NCBI GenBank assembly: GCA_964006375.1
Contig: OZ023265.1
Coordinates: forward strand, 111,679,084 to 111,743,083
Reading direction: 5' to 3'
DNA: 64,000 bases
Source of the DNA: Tillus elongatus
Taxonomy: Eukaryota > Arthropoda > Insecta > Coleoptera > Cleridae
Shown: positions 1 to 10,648 of the stretch, one piece after another
Position numbering within the stretch: position 1 is the stretch's first letter
Layout of the letters: every line of letters begins with the position of its first letter
Position numbers and translations under genes: made by a program
Notes under the pieces: model-generated
What the model saw: the letters and a program-made list of their open reading frames with translations, nothing else
What the model was told of the DNA's origin: nothing
Databases searched by the model: none

Positions 1-101
1 TGTCAAAATAACTTTATAAGATGCAGCTCAAGACACCCTATAAGTAGCGTATAACAACAATTATATTGAGCTTTTCCATAGAAATGCGTCACCCTGTATA
101 T
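1..101 (-). repeat. E-module repeat copy
   Basis: Read on the minus strand, this starts with atatacagggtgacgcattt and continues through gtgtcttgagctgcatctta. The same string occurs on the plus strand at 19483-19735 and in weaker form at 62059-62250, and on the minus strand again at 5352-5478. It carries no coding potential and looks like part of a non-autonomous element. It is cut by the window edge. Confidence 0.6.
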
Positions 102-112
102 ATGTAAACAGA

Positions 113-486
113 AACTAAACCGGATATGGATTCTAGGGAGCCTAGTTTGTCCTCATTTGAAGAAATCTTTTTAGAAATCAAAAGCCGCGGTCTCCTTATT
201 AACGATTTTTTCTACGAAAGTTAGCTGAAAATTATAGACCATAAACCATACACTTAACTAAAACTACTGCCAAAGCATCAGAGAAAGTGGCTATTTGAAA
301 TCAATTTTCTGGAAATATTTTATTAAAATGAAGGGAAATGATCGTTGAAGCGGAAACTTAAGTGTTTGCAGAACACAACAGTTTTGAGGAAAACCCCATT
401 TTTTTTTTCTTTAAATGCCTCTAACTTATTTGTCTTTAAACTTACAGACCTAAATTTTGGTAAATGGTTCACACTTTAGATATATG

Positions 487-490
<4 letters not shown>
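113..490 (+). repeat. RML repeat, R-mid plus start of L
   Basis: This is a copy of the most frequent repeat in the window. It opens with the R module (ccggatatggattctaggg, then ctcatttgaagaaat), runs through a middle part (ccaaagcatcagagaaag, aaaatgaaggg) and ends in the first bases of the L module (taaattttggtaaatggtt) just before a (TA)n array. Better copies lie at 39236-39965 and 6690-7203. It is non-coding. Confidence 0.6.

Positions 491-544
<54 letters not shown>
491..544. repeat. (TA)n microsatellite
   Basis: Pure TA dinucleotide run of about 54 bp, with an RML copy on each side. Confidence 0.95.
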
Positions 545-547
<3 letters not shown>

Positions 548-730
548 GAAACTGACCCTGGATATGGGTTCTGTGGGGCCTAGTTCGTGCTCATTTCAAG
601 AATTTTTTCTAAATTTAAAAGTCGGGATCTTCTCATTAGTGATTTTTAAAAAAAAAAATTTACTAGGACAGGCACTTGTGAAGCCACGGGAAAAGTCTAC
701 GACTGTATTTAATATGGAACGGTTTCCCTA
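545..730 (+). repeat. RML repeat, R module, joined to a Q repeat
   Basis: It begins directly at the end of the TA run with attgaaactgaccctgg and continues with the R-module signature. From about 664 it passes into the reverse complement of a repeat (here called Q) also seen at 15428-15545, with shared parts such as gaagccacgggaaaagtcta. Confidence 0.6.
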
Positions 731-867
731 AGCTAGGGCAAGAACAAACAAACAGATATTCTATTCACATTGATTATTTTTTATACAAGAACTGACAACA
801 ATCTGATTAGATAATGGTAAAGTGAAATGAGATTTATAAAAAAAAATGATAAAAAGTAAAGTCACAA

Positions 868-945
868 ACTAGGATTAGAATTCGTTATGTCGGAGTCGAC
901 TATCCGATGTACACGGCTTTCCCAACTGGGCTACGCCGCAAGCAG
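868..945 (-). repeat. tRNA-derived SINE head
   Basis: On the minus strand this contains tagcccagttggg, which fits an RNA polymerase III A box, followed about 45 bases later by gaattctaatcctag, which resembles a decayed B box (consensus GGTTCGANTCC). The order and spacing are those of a tRNA-related SINE head. The B box is mutated and the fold is not a clean cloverleaf, so it is not called as a tRNA gene. Confidence 0.5.
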
Positions 946-1149
946 CTAGCAGGTATATCTCGTAATATATGTTAAGCGTCTAGCGTTACTATGAAACAAT
1001 TTTGATTTACAATGTATTTTTTGCTCTTATTTTGACGAAATAAACTTAGACACATATCTGGGAGCTTGTTAGTCATTTCTTGTTGTATTTTTTACTCAAA
1101 TTCGTACAACTACCATAATTCTTATGTTTGACGTTTTAACTCTCTTCAA

Positions 1150-1422
1150 TCAGATTTAATTATTTAAAAATTAATTTACCTCTAACTTTTTGTCTTTTCA
1201 CATAGATATCTAAATTTTGGTGCGTATAATAAACTTTATGACAGAAATCAGCATACCACATCTGGTTACCCTTACTTTGTTATTTCCAGAGAAAACACAA
1301 AATTTTCCGGGAAAACCTAGGCCTATTTTCCTTACTAACGAACTTATCCAAGTCACTTGCAAAATGAAGGTTTGTACCAGATTTGATCAAAATCGGCGCA
1401 TTAGTTTTTGAGTTATCGGGGT
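1150..1422 (+). repeat. RML repeat, L module
   Basis: Carries the L-module marks in order: atctaaattttggtgcgta, ttatttccagagaaaac, aaaattttccgggaaaacct, and finally tttttgagttatcggggtga directly before the CA/TA array. Equivalent L ends occur at 10268, 7203, 37149 and 40687, and inverted at 14695, 49675 and 60370. Confidence 0.65.
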
Positions 1423-1447
1423 GACACACACACACACACACACACAC

Positions 1448-1532
<85 letters not shown>
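1423..1532. repeat. (CA)n followed by (TA)n microsatellite
   Basis: About 13 CA units pass into about 40 TA units. The array sits between an L module (left) and an R module (right, 1533-1590). Confidence 0.95.
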
Positions 1533-1535
<3 letters not shown>

Positions 1536-1590
1536 TGAAACTGACCCTGGTAATATTTTTAAAAAATTCAAAAGTCGGAATCTCCAACAA
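1533..1590 (+). repeat. RML repeat, R fragment
   Basis: Short R-module start (attgaaactgaccctgg) joined to ttcaaaagtcggaatctcc, with the usual middle part missing. Confidence 0.5.
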
Positions 1591-1645
1591 CCAAAAACAC
1601 ATAATATGTTACTACTATAACCGCAAAAGAAATATATTTAATGTG

Positions 1646-1768
1646 TGAAGATTGGAACCTGTGACGAGCACTGGTAAGTACAATTTGGAGAATCCAATTA
1701 ATCATAGTACAGTTTTTTGACCTGACCATCGTTTCGCTAACCAAGTTAGCGTCATCAGAAGGATGCAT
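1646..1768 (-). ncRNA. hammerhead-ribozyme-like motif (Penelope-type terminal repeat)
   Basis: On the minus strand the core reads CTGATGA (1758-1752), then a hairpin with arms GCTAAC and GTTAGC, then GAAA (1735-1732), then a short C-loop-G and TC. This is the order of a type I hammerhead core: CUGANGA, stem II, GAAA, short stem III, UH. One extra base lies between CTGATGA and stem II. The closing stem I is short (about three pairs). The same arm occurs at 21345-21525. It lies downstream of the Penelope-like fragment at 1990-2660 on the same strand, which fits the known presence of hammerheads in Penelope-like terminal repeats. Self-cleavage is inferred, not shown. Confidence 0.55.
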
Positions 1769-1989
1769 AAACTAGGCGAATAAAAATGAGAACTACTATT
1801 TATATGTTACTGGCCAAGCAGTTACAAACAGCGTCCTCTACGAAGGTTTACCAACAGACACCCACTGCTGAGATTGTGTATCGCTATAAAATATTCCTAC
1901 TGACAAGGACACACTGATTTTAAGGAAAACAGTTCCATCAAAGGACTACACAGAACCGGATCTACTCTATTCATCAAAACAATTTTGTT

Positions 1990-2660
1990 CAAATCTCTAA
2001 CGTTATATATTCTTGCGTAAGCATCTAACTGTCACCACTGCCTGACATTTTTGGTTAACTTGTAATTTTCTTTATCTACATGATGATTTTTGTCTCAAAA
2101 ATGCTGAGCAATACATGATTTATCATGATAGTGCCATATCTCAGTTGCGCTAAATGTTCTTTAAATCTAGTCTCCATAGTTATTTTAGTTTGCCCAACAT
2201 ATTTAAGTTCATAGTCCTTACAGTCTATTTCATAGATTTCTGGCACTTCTGTGGTTTTATCTTTACCTTCTCTGAAAATCGTAGATTCCGCTAACACTTT
2301 TTTTGTTTTATGTTTACTGACAAATTTTTCTACTAATCAGACAGAGTAACCATTATACTTGGCTACATTTTTTATGGATTCAAGTTATCTGTTTATCTTT
2401 CTTTATTTAAGAGAAACTGCATTAACCTATGAACCAGAAAATTTTAACAGGCTGTTTTTTGTGTGTGGAAAACTATGGTGTGAGTCAATCGAAATGTAAC
2501 TCACAGTAGTGGTTTGCTTTGTGTGGATGTCAAATTCTAAAGTGTCTCTATTTTTGATCACTAATACACCAAGAAAAGGTAATTTATTATTAATTATTAT
2601 TTCATGTGTGAATTTAATAGAGTCAAATTTACTGTTTAATTTGGGAATAATATCATCTAG
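1990..2660 (-). pseudogene. Penelope-like element, GIY-YIG endonuclease end (decayed)
   Basis: On the minus strand, 2297-2076 translates to a short open frame with EIYEIDCKDYELKYVGQT and, a few residues on, RFKEHLAQLRYG. This matches the GIY-YIG endonuclease at the C terminus of Penelope-like retroelement proteins, with the YVG version of the second motif. Higher coordinates (2298-2660) align by eye with the linker between reverse transcriptase and endonuclease in the copy at 17600-18925, for example the stretches around aattctaaagtgtct at 2534 and 18237. The reverse transcriptase is missing. Frameshifts and the short frame show it is dead. The hammerhead-like motif at 1718-1765 lies downstream on the same strand. 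Confidence 0.7.
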
Positions 2661-2689
2661 AAATAATCAATAGGTAATCACTGAAACAA

Positions 2690-3015
2690 ATTTTTAATGT
2701 GACCAGCTCCTATTTCTAAACACTTATCCAATCTCTACCTTTTTTCTCTTACTGCAGCTCTACCTAACATTTATTTAGATAGTTAATCGCAAGCATTTCT
2801 CATTTGGTTTTTTAATTGTTCTAAGCGAACAGATGGTGTTCTGTAAACTTAATTTTTCCAAGTTCCTCACAAGAAAGTGTCTAGTGGGGTCATGTCCGGT
2901 GATTTAGGTGCGCACTGTATCGGTCCATTTATACCTTTCCAATTTTCTCCATGTTATATTCAAATATTGTTGCACAATTCTTGATTTATGTGGTGGAGCT
3001 CCGTCATGCTGAAAA
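2690..3015 (-). pseudogene. Tc1/mariner-related DDE transposase, C-terminal remnant
   Basis: The minus strand encodes FQHDGAPPHKSRIVQQYLN (about 3012-2955) and then, in another frame, SPDMTPLDTFL, a stop and GTWKN (about 2903-2865). These match the second aspartate block (HDGAPPH) and the third catalytic block (SPD-x-TPLD-x-FLWG) of insect IS630/Tc1/mariner transposases. The W of LWG is now a stop codon (tga). Downstream residues such as RLEQLKNQMRNACD and CLEIGAGHIKNL fit the family's C terminus. The N-terminal helix-turn-helix and first aspartate were not found up to 3540. It is distinct in sequence from the copies at 47451-49563 and 60893-61610. Confidence 0.7.
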
Positions 3016-3559
3016 CACATGTTTCCTTGTAGAAATTTTTAATATTGCTAAGGAGATTTTGATATTCACGGCGGTACATGCACATGATCTTAGATTAGTT
3101 GGCTTGTTTGCTTATTTATTTATCATTAAATTTTTCTGCAGCACGTTTAGTTTGGTTTTGTATTAAAGTTTTTGGATGCAACCAAAAATTATAAATTTAA
3201 AATTACCTACTAAATCAATTGCAAGTATATCTTGGATATTCGTATTATACACCTAAACGAATGAAAATTATCAGCCATATAAGTGTCATTTGTGGTATTT
3301 CGGTAATACTGAAACATTCGGTTTCACCCACCGCCTTTTTTTCTGTTTTTTATTTTTCAAATAATCTTTATTTGGAAGAAACCGCTTACGCGTTTTTGTT
3401 GTGGGGTTTATATTTCTTTGCTACATTGGCTTGGAAAAAACTTATATTCCGCATGTGAGAAAACTAATATTTTGGAAAAGATTTTTATCTATTGTTATTA
3501 ACGTAATCTGAGGAGTTCACGTATTTCTTTTAACTTACCTGGGCTAAATTTACTCTTTC

Positions 3560-3790
3560 ATTGTAAACGTAACACCAACCAAGGCTTGAGAAATGTATTT
3601 TAGTAAGTTGAATGACTGCAAGTTTTGTCATTCGAGAGGGGCGTAATGCCACAAAGATGTGACACGTAATGTGGAGCACCTTACAGATCTCTATCTTCTT
3701 TACAGACAAGAAGGGTTCGAAACAATTTTCAGGACGGTTTGGGAAAGAAAACCCCCATGGCCTGGCAAGTTGGTCGCCATATTTCGTTGT
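3560..3790 (+). repeat. SINE-like repeat body, copy 1
   Basis: Shares with 4520-4680 the string agtaagttgaatgactgc, then gaggggcgtaatgccac, then a conserved run near gaagggttcgaaac. The two copies lie about 0.9 kb apart in the same orientation. No tRNA-like head is visible on this copy. Confidence 0.45.
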
Positions 3791-4431
3791 TCTCTCAATT
3801 ATAATAAAACATCAACTACGTTTATTACAAAGAATTCATTTTAAGGGTGAATAAATAGTTTAATTCACATTGAACTAAAATACTAATTATTGTTTTAACT
3901 TAAGAAATACCGACCTTAAAGGAACAAAACACACACATACACAATTATGTTGAATTTTTAATAGCAAATATTCGATAGATGTTCTTATTACTAGTTTAGA
4001 TTCAAGATCAAATTATTATAAATTTTCTAATAATATAATTTTTTTGCAGGTACGTAAGGCGCATATCAGGGATTTTCTGACTGGTAGATATTGAATTGTA
4101 AGTGTATTTTAGGCTTCACCCTCTAATAAAGGTATTGTTGTAAAATCGCTAACGTTTGCTATTTAGTAGATATAAATAGTTGACTGATTTTAATGAAATT
4201 TGCTAAGCCTACTTCCTTGCAGATGGTTTGTATAGTCTTGCGGTCAAGAAACAAGACAAGTTTTCCATAGAAATTTCAGGTTTTCTTTGAGGAAGTCGAA
4301 CGCTTTTCGAAAATTACAAATATGTTAAATCGAATTTTGTATCAGTTTCCGTATTAAAATTTATGAGACATATCAGAGTTTGTTTGTATGTTAAAATCTT
4401 AATTGTTAGCATTTAAAAATTCTGATAAGAG

Positions 4432-4800
4432 CCTCGGTGGTCCAGGGGTGAGAACGTGTGCCTCTGGACCAACCCCTTTCTCTTTTCAGTACATACTGTA
4501 ATAATTTAACATCACTCGAGGTTCTGGCATTGCACTTGAGCAAGTTGAATGTCTACACGTTCCGCCTTTCGGAGGGGGCGTAAAGCCGTCGGTCCCGTGT
4601 CTATGAAATGTTAAGAACGTTTAAGGTACCTAGTCTCCTTAAAGAAAGGCAGGGGTTTGGAAAAATATGTCCAAGATAGTGAGGTGAAACTGATCCCTGG
4701 CGTCGGTGATTGGCCATAGTCGTGGAAATAGGCCGCGGTAAAGTAAAAAAAATGTGATCCAACTGGAGGTTCAAGAAGGTCGTAAGACTAGAATACAATA
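4432..4800 (+). repeat. SINE-like repeat with tRNA-type head, copy 2
   Basis: The 5' end (gagcctcggtggtccagggg, then gtgtgcctctggacc) resembles a tRNA-derived SINE head with an A-box-like segment. The body (agcaagttgaatgtctac, cggagggggcgtaaagccg) matches copy 1 at 3560-3790. The segment is more GC-rich than its surroundings. Open frames on the minus strand here are not gene-like. Confidence 0.5.
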
Positions 4801-5047
4801 AATAAGAAAATCCATAAAATCATAGGTACGCAAACTTTTTGTGCTAAAGTGCAAAAAAGATCTAAAAAGTAATTTGTTTCTATCAAAATTTAAAGTTTTG
4901 ATTTGAGTAATGATTCAATTGTCAAACATGTCACGAAATAGTGATAGTGTATATTGCCATGAAGACGGTTTTTAGACTTTAAATTTTATTATATTTAACG
5001 AACCAATTCGAGAAAAACACAATAGCATTTTAAAATCAAATGATAAA

Positions 5048-5345
5048 AGTCTGAACGCAGCAAGTGCTTTATGGAAGTGAATTTTCATAAAATGTTTCTA
5101 ATATCAAATATGCCTCTCTACTGGAAGCAGGCGTCAATCTGGTTACCGGTATAGCCTAGACAGTAGAAACAATGTACTATATTTTATCAAAATAACTTTT
5201 TGCTTGAAAATGTACAAAAATTTTCGGGAAATAAACTTAAAATGTTGGTTTCCTAGCCAACAAAGCTTACGTTAATAGCAAATTGAGTTATTGAATTTTA
5301 AGGACTTAATGAAAATTCGCTACCAAAACGCACTTACTGCATCAC
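5048..5345 (-). mobile_element. M1 TIR element (MITE-like), copy a
   Basis: The left end (gtctgaacgcagcaagtgct) and the inverted right end (aattcgctaccaaaacgcac) are terminal inverted repeats of about 35-40 bp. The interior is the reverse complement of copies at 15556-15874 and 19743-20031, for example gtacattttcaaacaataaa against ttgaaaatgtac here. It has no open frame, so it is non-autonomous. An E module follows immediately (5352-5478), the same neighbour as at 19483-20031. Confidence 0.7.
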
Positions 5346-5351
5346 CATTTT

Positions 5352-5478
5352 TTTCTTACAACCATGCATCATATTTCGATAAAAAATTGCAGAAATGCAA
5401 TAATATAAGGGTGTTCGAAAAAACAATTGTAGGGATCACCAACGATTTATGAACCAGCCTGGGGTTGTCAAAATATTT
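5352..5478 (-). repeat. E-module repeat copy
   Basis: Minus-strand match to 19600-19735: the stretch around catcaccaacgatttatga, and the end near the M1 element with aaccatgcatcatatttcg. It joins M1 copy a on one side and an RML R module on the other. Confidence 0.6.
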
Positions 5479-5880
5479 TTTCTAGGGGGCCTAGTTTGAG
5501 CTCATTTGAACAAATCATCCTAAAATTCGCGGTCTCCTAAATAACGAATTTTTTCTCCGAAAATAAGCTAAAGTTTATAGACTGCTTAACCATAAACTTA
5601 ACTAAGCATACAACCAAAGCATCAACTTAACTAAACCTACAGCCAAAGTATCAGAGAAAGAGTATATTTCAAATGAATTTTTTGTAAATATTTTAGTAAA
5701 ATGAAGGACAATGATGGTTGAAGCTGAAACCTAAAGGTTTGCAGGACACTTTTTTGCAACATTTTCTTTACATAGTCCGTATTTGTTTCAGGTTCTTTGC
5801 CTAAATGTTACGAATTTTGGCGTTTTAAACGCCTATAACTGTTTTGTCTTTTAACAAACATATAATAGTATGTTTAGTAA
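5479..5880 (+). repeat. RML repeat, R-mid part
   Basis: Contains ctagggggcctagtttgagc, ctcatttgaacaaat and the middle-part string tatcagagaaagagta. A segment near 5590-5650 is duplicated (cataaacttaactaa, then caacttaactaaacc). Confidence 0.55.
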
Positions 5881-6076
5881 AAATTCACTAAAATTCGAAC
5901 GTAACGTTCAATTACTGCATTTGATTTGTAGTTTCTTTTTAGGAACTAAAAACCTGAAGTTCAATATTCAGTATAAAAGTATAGACGCATCCATTCAGTA
6001 TGAACGTATGAAGGTACCCATATACATCTGTTCGACCATAGAGTAATATGTGTTTCACATTGACATGTTAATATTT

Positions 6077-6343
6077 TAACCCTCCGGTCAAACCTGGACC
6101 AGCGTCTGCTGACAGTAAAAATTTGGTGAAAACATCAGTTTGTCTACTTACGTGATGTTTTTTTTTTAGCTTTTAATTAGGCAAACTGATCTTATGGCCG
6201 ATCCAAAAGGTCAGTTGGGAGGATTGTGTGTAAACAGCACCTCAGGAGATCTTTTATTTCGGTAGAATGACAAAAACTAACCAAGTTTTTACTGTCGCGA
6301 GACGCTCGTTAACCTGGCACTGGGTATCCTATTGTCTAATTAA
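6077..6343. mobile_element. piggyBac-like MITE candidate
   Basis: The left end starts TTAACCCTCCGG and continues to agcgtctgctgacagtaaaaa. The right end, read inverted, contains gagcgtctcgcgacagtaaaaa at the matching distance and is followed by TTAA at 6340-6343. TTAA duplication with a CCC start is typical of piggyBac-type elements. The outer 20 bases of the two ends match only weakly. No transposase is present. Confidence 0.4.
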
Positions 6344-6416
6344 GATAAAGTGTTTAATTCATTGATTGTTGTTGCCCTTACTTGGTGAAACTTGTCCATA
6401 CTACATACAGACTTGA

Positions 6417-6539
6417 AGACTACTTCTCTGGCTTCACTGTTGGTTTTCGTTTTTGTAGGTGAAGGACGTAGCCAGCGCGTGAGCTAACTGCCTTCACCTA
6501 CAAAAACGAAAACCAACAGTGAAGCCAGAGAAGTAGTCT
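6417..6539. repeat. perfect 49-bp inverted repeat with 25-bp loop
   Basis: 6417-6465 (agactacttctctggcttca...) and 6491-6539 (...tgaagccagagaagtagtct) are exact reverse complements over 49 bases by eye. The loop is 6466-6490. The left arm forms the end of a Q repeat (see 15428-15545). Confidence 0.85.
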
Positions 6540-6689
6540 CAAAATGTTTAATCTATTTGTGACACATATTATACATACATTTTATCTTTCTGCTCTTCTT
6601 TTTTATATGAACTTTGACTATGCCAAATCTCACACTGCTCCGTGCGCGCAATGTGCTTAAAAAGGGATACATTTTTCTTCTTCCTGTAT

Positions 6690-7340
<651 letters not shown>

Positions 7341-7399
7341 GAAGACTGTGAAAATGTTATAGATTTTCTTCTTAAAATATCGAAGTCGCAATTGGAAAC

Positions 7400-7740
7400 G
7401 TTAAAATGGCAACTTCAAAGCAAAGAACCTGAAATTAATACGGGTTTTGCAGAGAAAATGTCGCAAGAAGTCTGTTTTACAAAACCTCGAGTTTCAGTTT
7501 CAACCGAGGTTGTCCTTCATTTTACTAGAAAATTTGCATACAATTAATTTTAAATAGGGTCTTTTTGATGAATTCTCTGACGCTTTGGCAGTAGTTCTAG
7601 TAATAGAGGTTATGGTCCAGTAGTTAATCATTTTTATCGGATTTTCGTATAAAAAAATTTGTTAATGGGGAGGCCGCGACTTTTGATTTTTGGGAAGCTT
7701 TTTTCAAATGATTTAATTATTTTGTAGCTTTTCACATTTT
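7400..7740 (-). repeat. RML repeat, inverted mid-R part
   Basis: Reverse complement of the RML middle (ttgtccttcattttacta) and R module (aggccgcgacttttgatttt, ttttttcaaatga). The orientation is opposite to the L module on the other side of the TA run. Confidence 0.55.
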
Positions 7741-7830
7741 TGGCACGTATTAAAAATTATGATACGGCGTTTTTACCAATAGATAGCGGAGCCTCATGAA
7801 AATTCTTCTACTTTCTCTAACACTAGAGTA

Positions 7831-7976
7831 ACTCTGATGAAATATGGTACATTCTCCTATATCGATGATGTTACTGGTAACCAAATCTGATGTTTTCTTT
7901 CAATAAAAAGAAATATTTGCGTTTCAAAATATTTTTATGAAAACTTACTACCATAACCTACTTGCTACGTCCAGAC
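7831..7976 (+). mobile_element. M1 TIR element, right-half fragment (copy d)
   Basis: Matches the right half of 15556-15874: gatgaaatatggtacatt, ggtaaccaaat, then the inverted terminal motif ctaccataacctacttgct. The left half is missing. Confidence 0.6.
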
Positions 7977-7979
7977 TTT

Positions 7980-8880
7980 TTTTAATCTGCTTATATAACA
8001 CATAAGTTGCATCAGTACTTTTGTTATATGAATAGCTCTTTTCAATATTATAAGGTTTTATAAGAATCTCAGTTGTAAGAATCTCTTACAAATCCTCTTC
8101 CCATTACAAACGTTACACCAAAGATGTATTTTGTTATCTCACTATGCTCAAGAAAATCAAATTTAAGTAAAAGCGTTGATAAGGGATATGTTATTTTCAG
8201 CAAACTGATAGGAACGAAGTCTGCTAACTTGATCTAGAATTTTTGTAGCTTCTGCTTTATATCAGCTTCTAATGCATTTGGAACGATAAAAGATATTTTG
8301 AGTGGTAGGAAGGCAAAAGCCGATTATACCTTGTTATCTGTCGTTATGTCACTACGCTGTATCCGATTTTTGAATACGGTGGCCAGAAAATTAAATAAAG
8401 TATCACAAGCGACGCAGGTCCTGTGATATTAGGCTTACATAAGTGTCTCTCTACGACGAGAATACGACAAAGGGTTGTTCAAGAGAATTTGTCATAATAC
8501 GTCAGAGGGATCTGAAAGTATCTCACAAGAAAAATTGCCTGCCTCGAATTTCTTTTCAACAGTGTTCTGAAATATTGGAAGGATATAAGCTTTACCTTTA
8601 TTGATTTTAAGAGTATTTATGGAATAGAAAAGTGTGTCAAAGCTGTTGAATTTATTTAGGCTTTTACTGTAAAACCTTTATTGAGTTCTGACAATTTTTT
8701 TGATAGCGATAACCATATTGCATATTTTCAAATGTAGTAAGCTAAAAACAAAATAACCACTTTAAGAAAAGTTGGAAACAACGGTTACGCAATTCTAAAG
8801 TTATTCTAAAGTTGTCTATGCTGGCTAAGGTGGAAGCGAAGTGTTGGATATTGGTAAACAGTTGGATCAGTAGATAGTAA
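7980..8880. other. unassigned AT-rich sequence
   Basis: No repeat family, coding motif or RNA signature was recognised. Frames are short on both strands. Confidence 0.4.
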
Positions 8881-8884
8881 ACTT

Positions 8885-9520
8885 GAGTATATATTTCCAT
8901 CAGCAGGCGCTTACTTCTGAACTACACCGTGCCATGTGGACTGATTAAGACAAGCTGCAATCTTGGATGCAGAAGCCTCTCCATCGGCGACATCTGGATG
9001 AGACCTCCCGGGCACATGTCGACAAACTGGCGTCGAACTACTGGTTCGTGTCCAGAAGGGTTTTTGCTGGCCATAAAAGATCAGGTCATTCCAACAAGAA
9101 GCTACCTGAAGTATATAGTTGGAGATAATTCGGTCCAAGATGACAAGGCATTAGAACTGGCTCTGAAACTGGGACTTTTAAATCTTAGTAAGGTGCCCTA
9201 CTATAGATACACTTTTGAGCCTGTTCTAGATAACTCAGGGTACCGAGTGATTCCAATAGTCATGTCGTCAACTGGTGTGGTTTTTAAGAATCTTCGAGAG
9301 TACGTAAAGAGAGCATCTTTATAAGGTTATGCAGAAGGCAGTAATACTTGCAACTGCCCACGCCGTGCGGAGATTTCTGGGAAATGAGGATGTGTCACGT
9401 TGTCGCTCAGGGCCCAATAACTTGGAAAGAGCTCCACCTGAGCTCGGTCCCTTTGGTATCTGAGACACATGGAATGAGTGAATGTTCCCCTTTGGGGGAG
9501 TGTGAAAATCCTTCAGGATA
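8885..9520 (+). pseudogene. LINE ORF2 C-terminal remnant
   Basis: The plus strand from about 9049 encodes EGFLLAIKDQVIPTRSYLKY, and later RVIPIVMSSTGVVFKNLREY. After a one-base shift near 9325 it encodes MQKAVILATAHAVRRFLGNE. These are the order and spacing of the C-terminal region of a non-LTR retrotransposon ORF2 type that is widespread in insects, downstream of the reverse transcriptase. The earlier part (8930-9045) fits the same region in a different frame. The cysteine-histidine motif expected between the two blocks is deleted. At least two frameshifts make it non-functional. GC content is higher than in the flanks, so it is probably a fairly late arrival. The clade is not assigned. Confidence 0.65.
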
Positions 9521-9650
9521 AAGTCGATAATAATAATAATCAGATATATTTCCTGAATATATATCCTGAAGACAATATACAATGTATAGGACTCGCCAAA
9601 AAAAAATTACAAATATTAACGAAAAAAATATAAACAATCACAGCATTAAA

Positions 9651-9720
9651 AAAGCTTGGACGCAGCAAGTGCGTTATGGTAGTGAATTTTCATAGAAATG
9701 ATCTGGCACAAAATATTTTA
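9651..9720 (+). repeat. TIR motif fused to RML L arrays
   Basis: cttggacgcagcaagtgcgt and tagtgaattttcatagaaat match the M1 terminal motif. The sequence then runs into L modules, not the M1 interior. The same fusion occurs at 40361-40435. Confidence 0.6.
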
Positions 9721-10267
9721 TTATAACTTTTTTTTCTTGTAACATAGAAATCTAAATTTTGGAGTATAGTTTACTTTTTATATCGTAAACCTACCTACCA
9801 AATTTGGTTATCATAGATTTTTTATTCTTCAAGATAAATTTTTTTTTCAAATGAAAACTCAAAATTTTCCCGGAAAACCTCGTCCGATTTTTTTGATTAA
9901 CGAACTTGTCAAATTCATTTATAAAAGGAAGGCACATAGCAAATTTTATCAAAATCGGCCTATTATTCTCTGAGATAAAAATTATTTTCGAATAAAAACT
10001 CAAAATTTTCCCGGAAAACCTCGTTCGATTTTCCTGACTAACAAACTTGTCAAAGCCATTTACAAAAGAAAGGTACATACCAAATTTTATTAAAATCGGC
10101 TTATTACTTTTTGAGATAAGAATTTTTTTCGAATCAAAACTCAAAATTTTCCCGGAAAACCTCGTCTGATTTTCCTGACTAACGAACTTATTCAATCCAT
10201 TTACAAAAGAAAGGTACATGACAAATTTTATTAAAATCGGCCCATTATTTTTTGAGTTATCGGTGTG

Positions 10268-10268
<1 letters not shown>
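9721..10268 (+). repeat. RML L module with internal triplication
   Basis: After the L start (atctaaattttggagtat) a unit of about 135-145 bp is present three times, starting near 9831, 9970 and 10110. Each unit carries aaaattttcccggaaaacct, then cgaacttgtcaaa or similar, then ttttatcaaaatcggccta or a near match. The 160-codon minus-strand frame across 10273-9791 is a product of this triplication and repeats the same peptide three times, so it is not annotated as a gene. Confidence 0.75.

Positions 10269-10332
<64 letters not shown>
10269..10332. repeat. (TA)n microsatellite
   Basis: TA run of about 64 bp between L (left) and R (right) modules. Confidence 0.95.
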
Positions 10333-10335
<3 letters not shown>

Positions 10336-10475
10336 ATATAAAAATTAAAACTGACCCCGGATATGGGTTCTAGGGGTCCTAGATCGCGCTCATTTGAAGA
10401 AATTTTTTCAAAATTCAAAAGTCGAGATCTCCTCATTAGTGAATTTTTTCTAAGAAAATTCACTAAAAGGTATCA
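10333..10475 (+). repeat. RML repeat, R module
   Basis: Good R copy: aaactgaccccggatatggg, ggtcctagatcgcgctcat, then gagatctcctcattagtga and ttctaagaaaattcacta. Confidence 0.7.
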
Positions 10476-10648
10476 CTACATAGTAAGTTGCCCAGACAGA
10501 AATACTTCTAAATTATAAAGGCATTTAGTCAATAATAAATTCTTAAGTTCTTTTCTAAAAACTGACAGGTTGTCACATGATCTGCCTTTCTCTGGTAGTT
10601 AATTGAACGCTCTGGGTGCTGGGTAATCGGGAGAATTATATGTTACTT

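Noticed and set aside
4432..4500. tRNA gene
   Set aside because: tRNA-like start only; no B box with matching acceptor stem, and the segment leads into a repeated SINE-like body.
9791..10273. 160-codon minus-strand frame with three internal peptide repeats
   Set aside because: It is exactly the translated triplication of a non-coding L module; related frames occur at other L modules.
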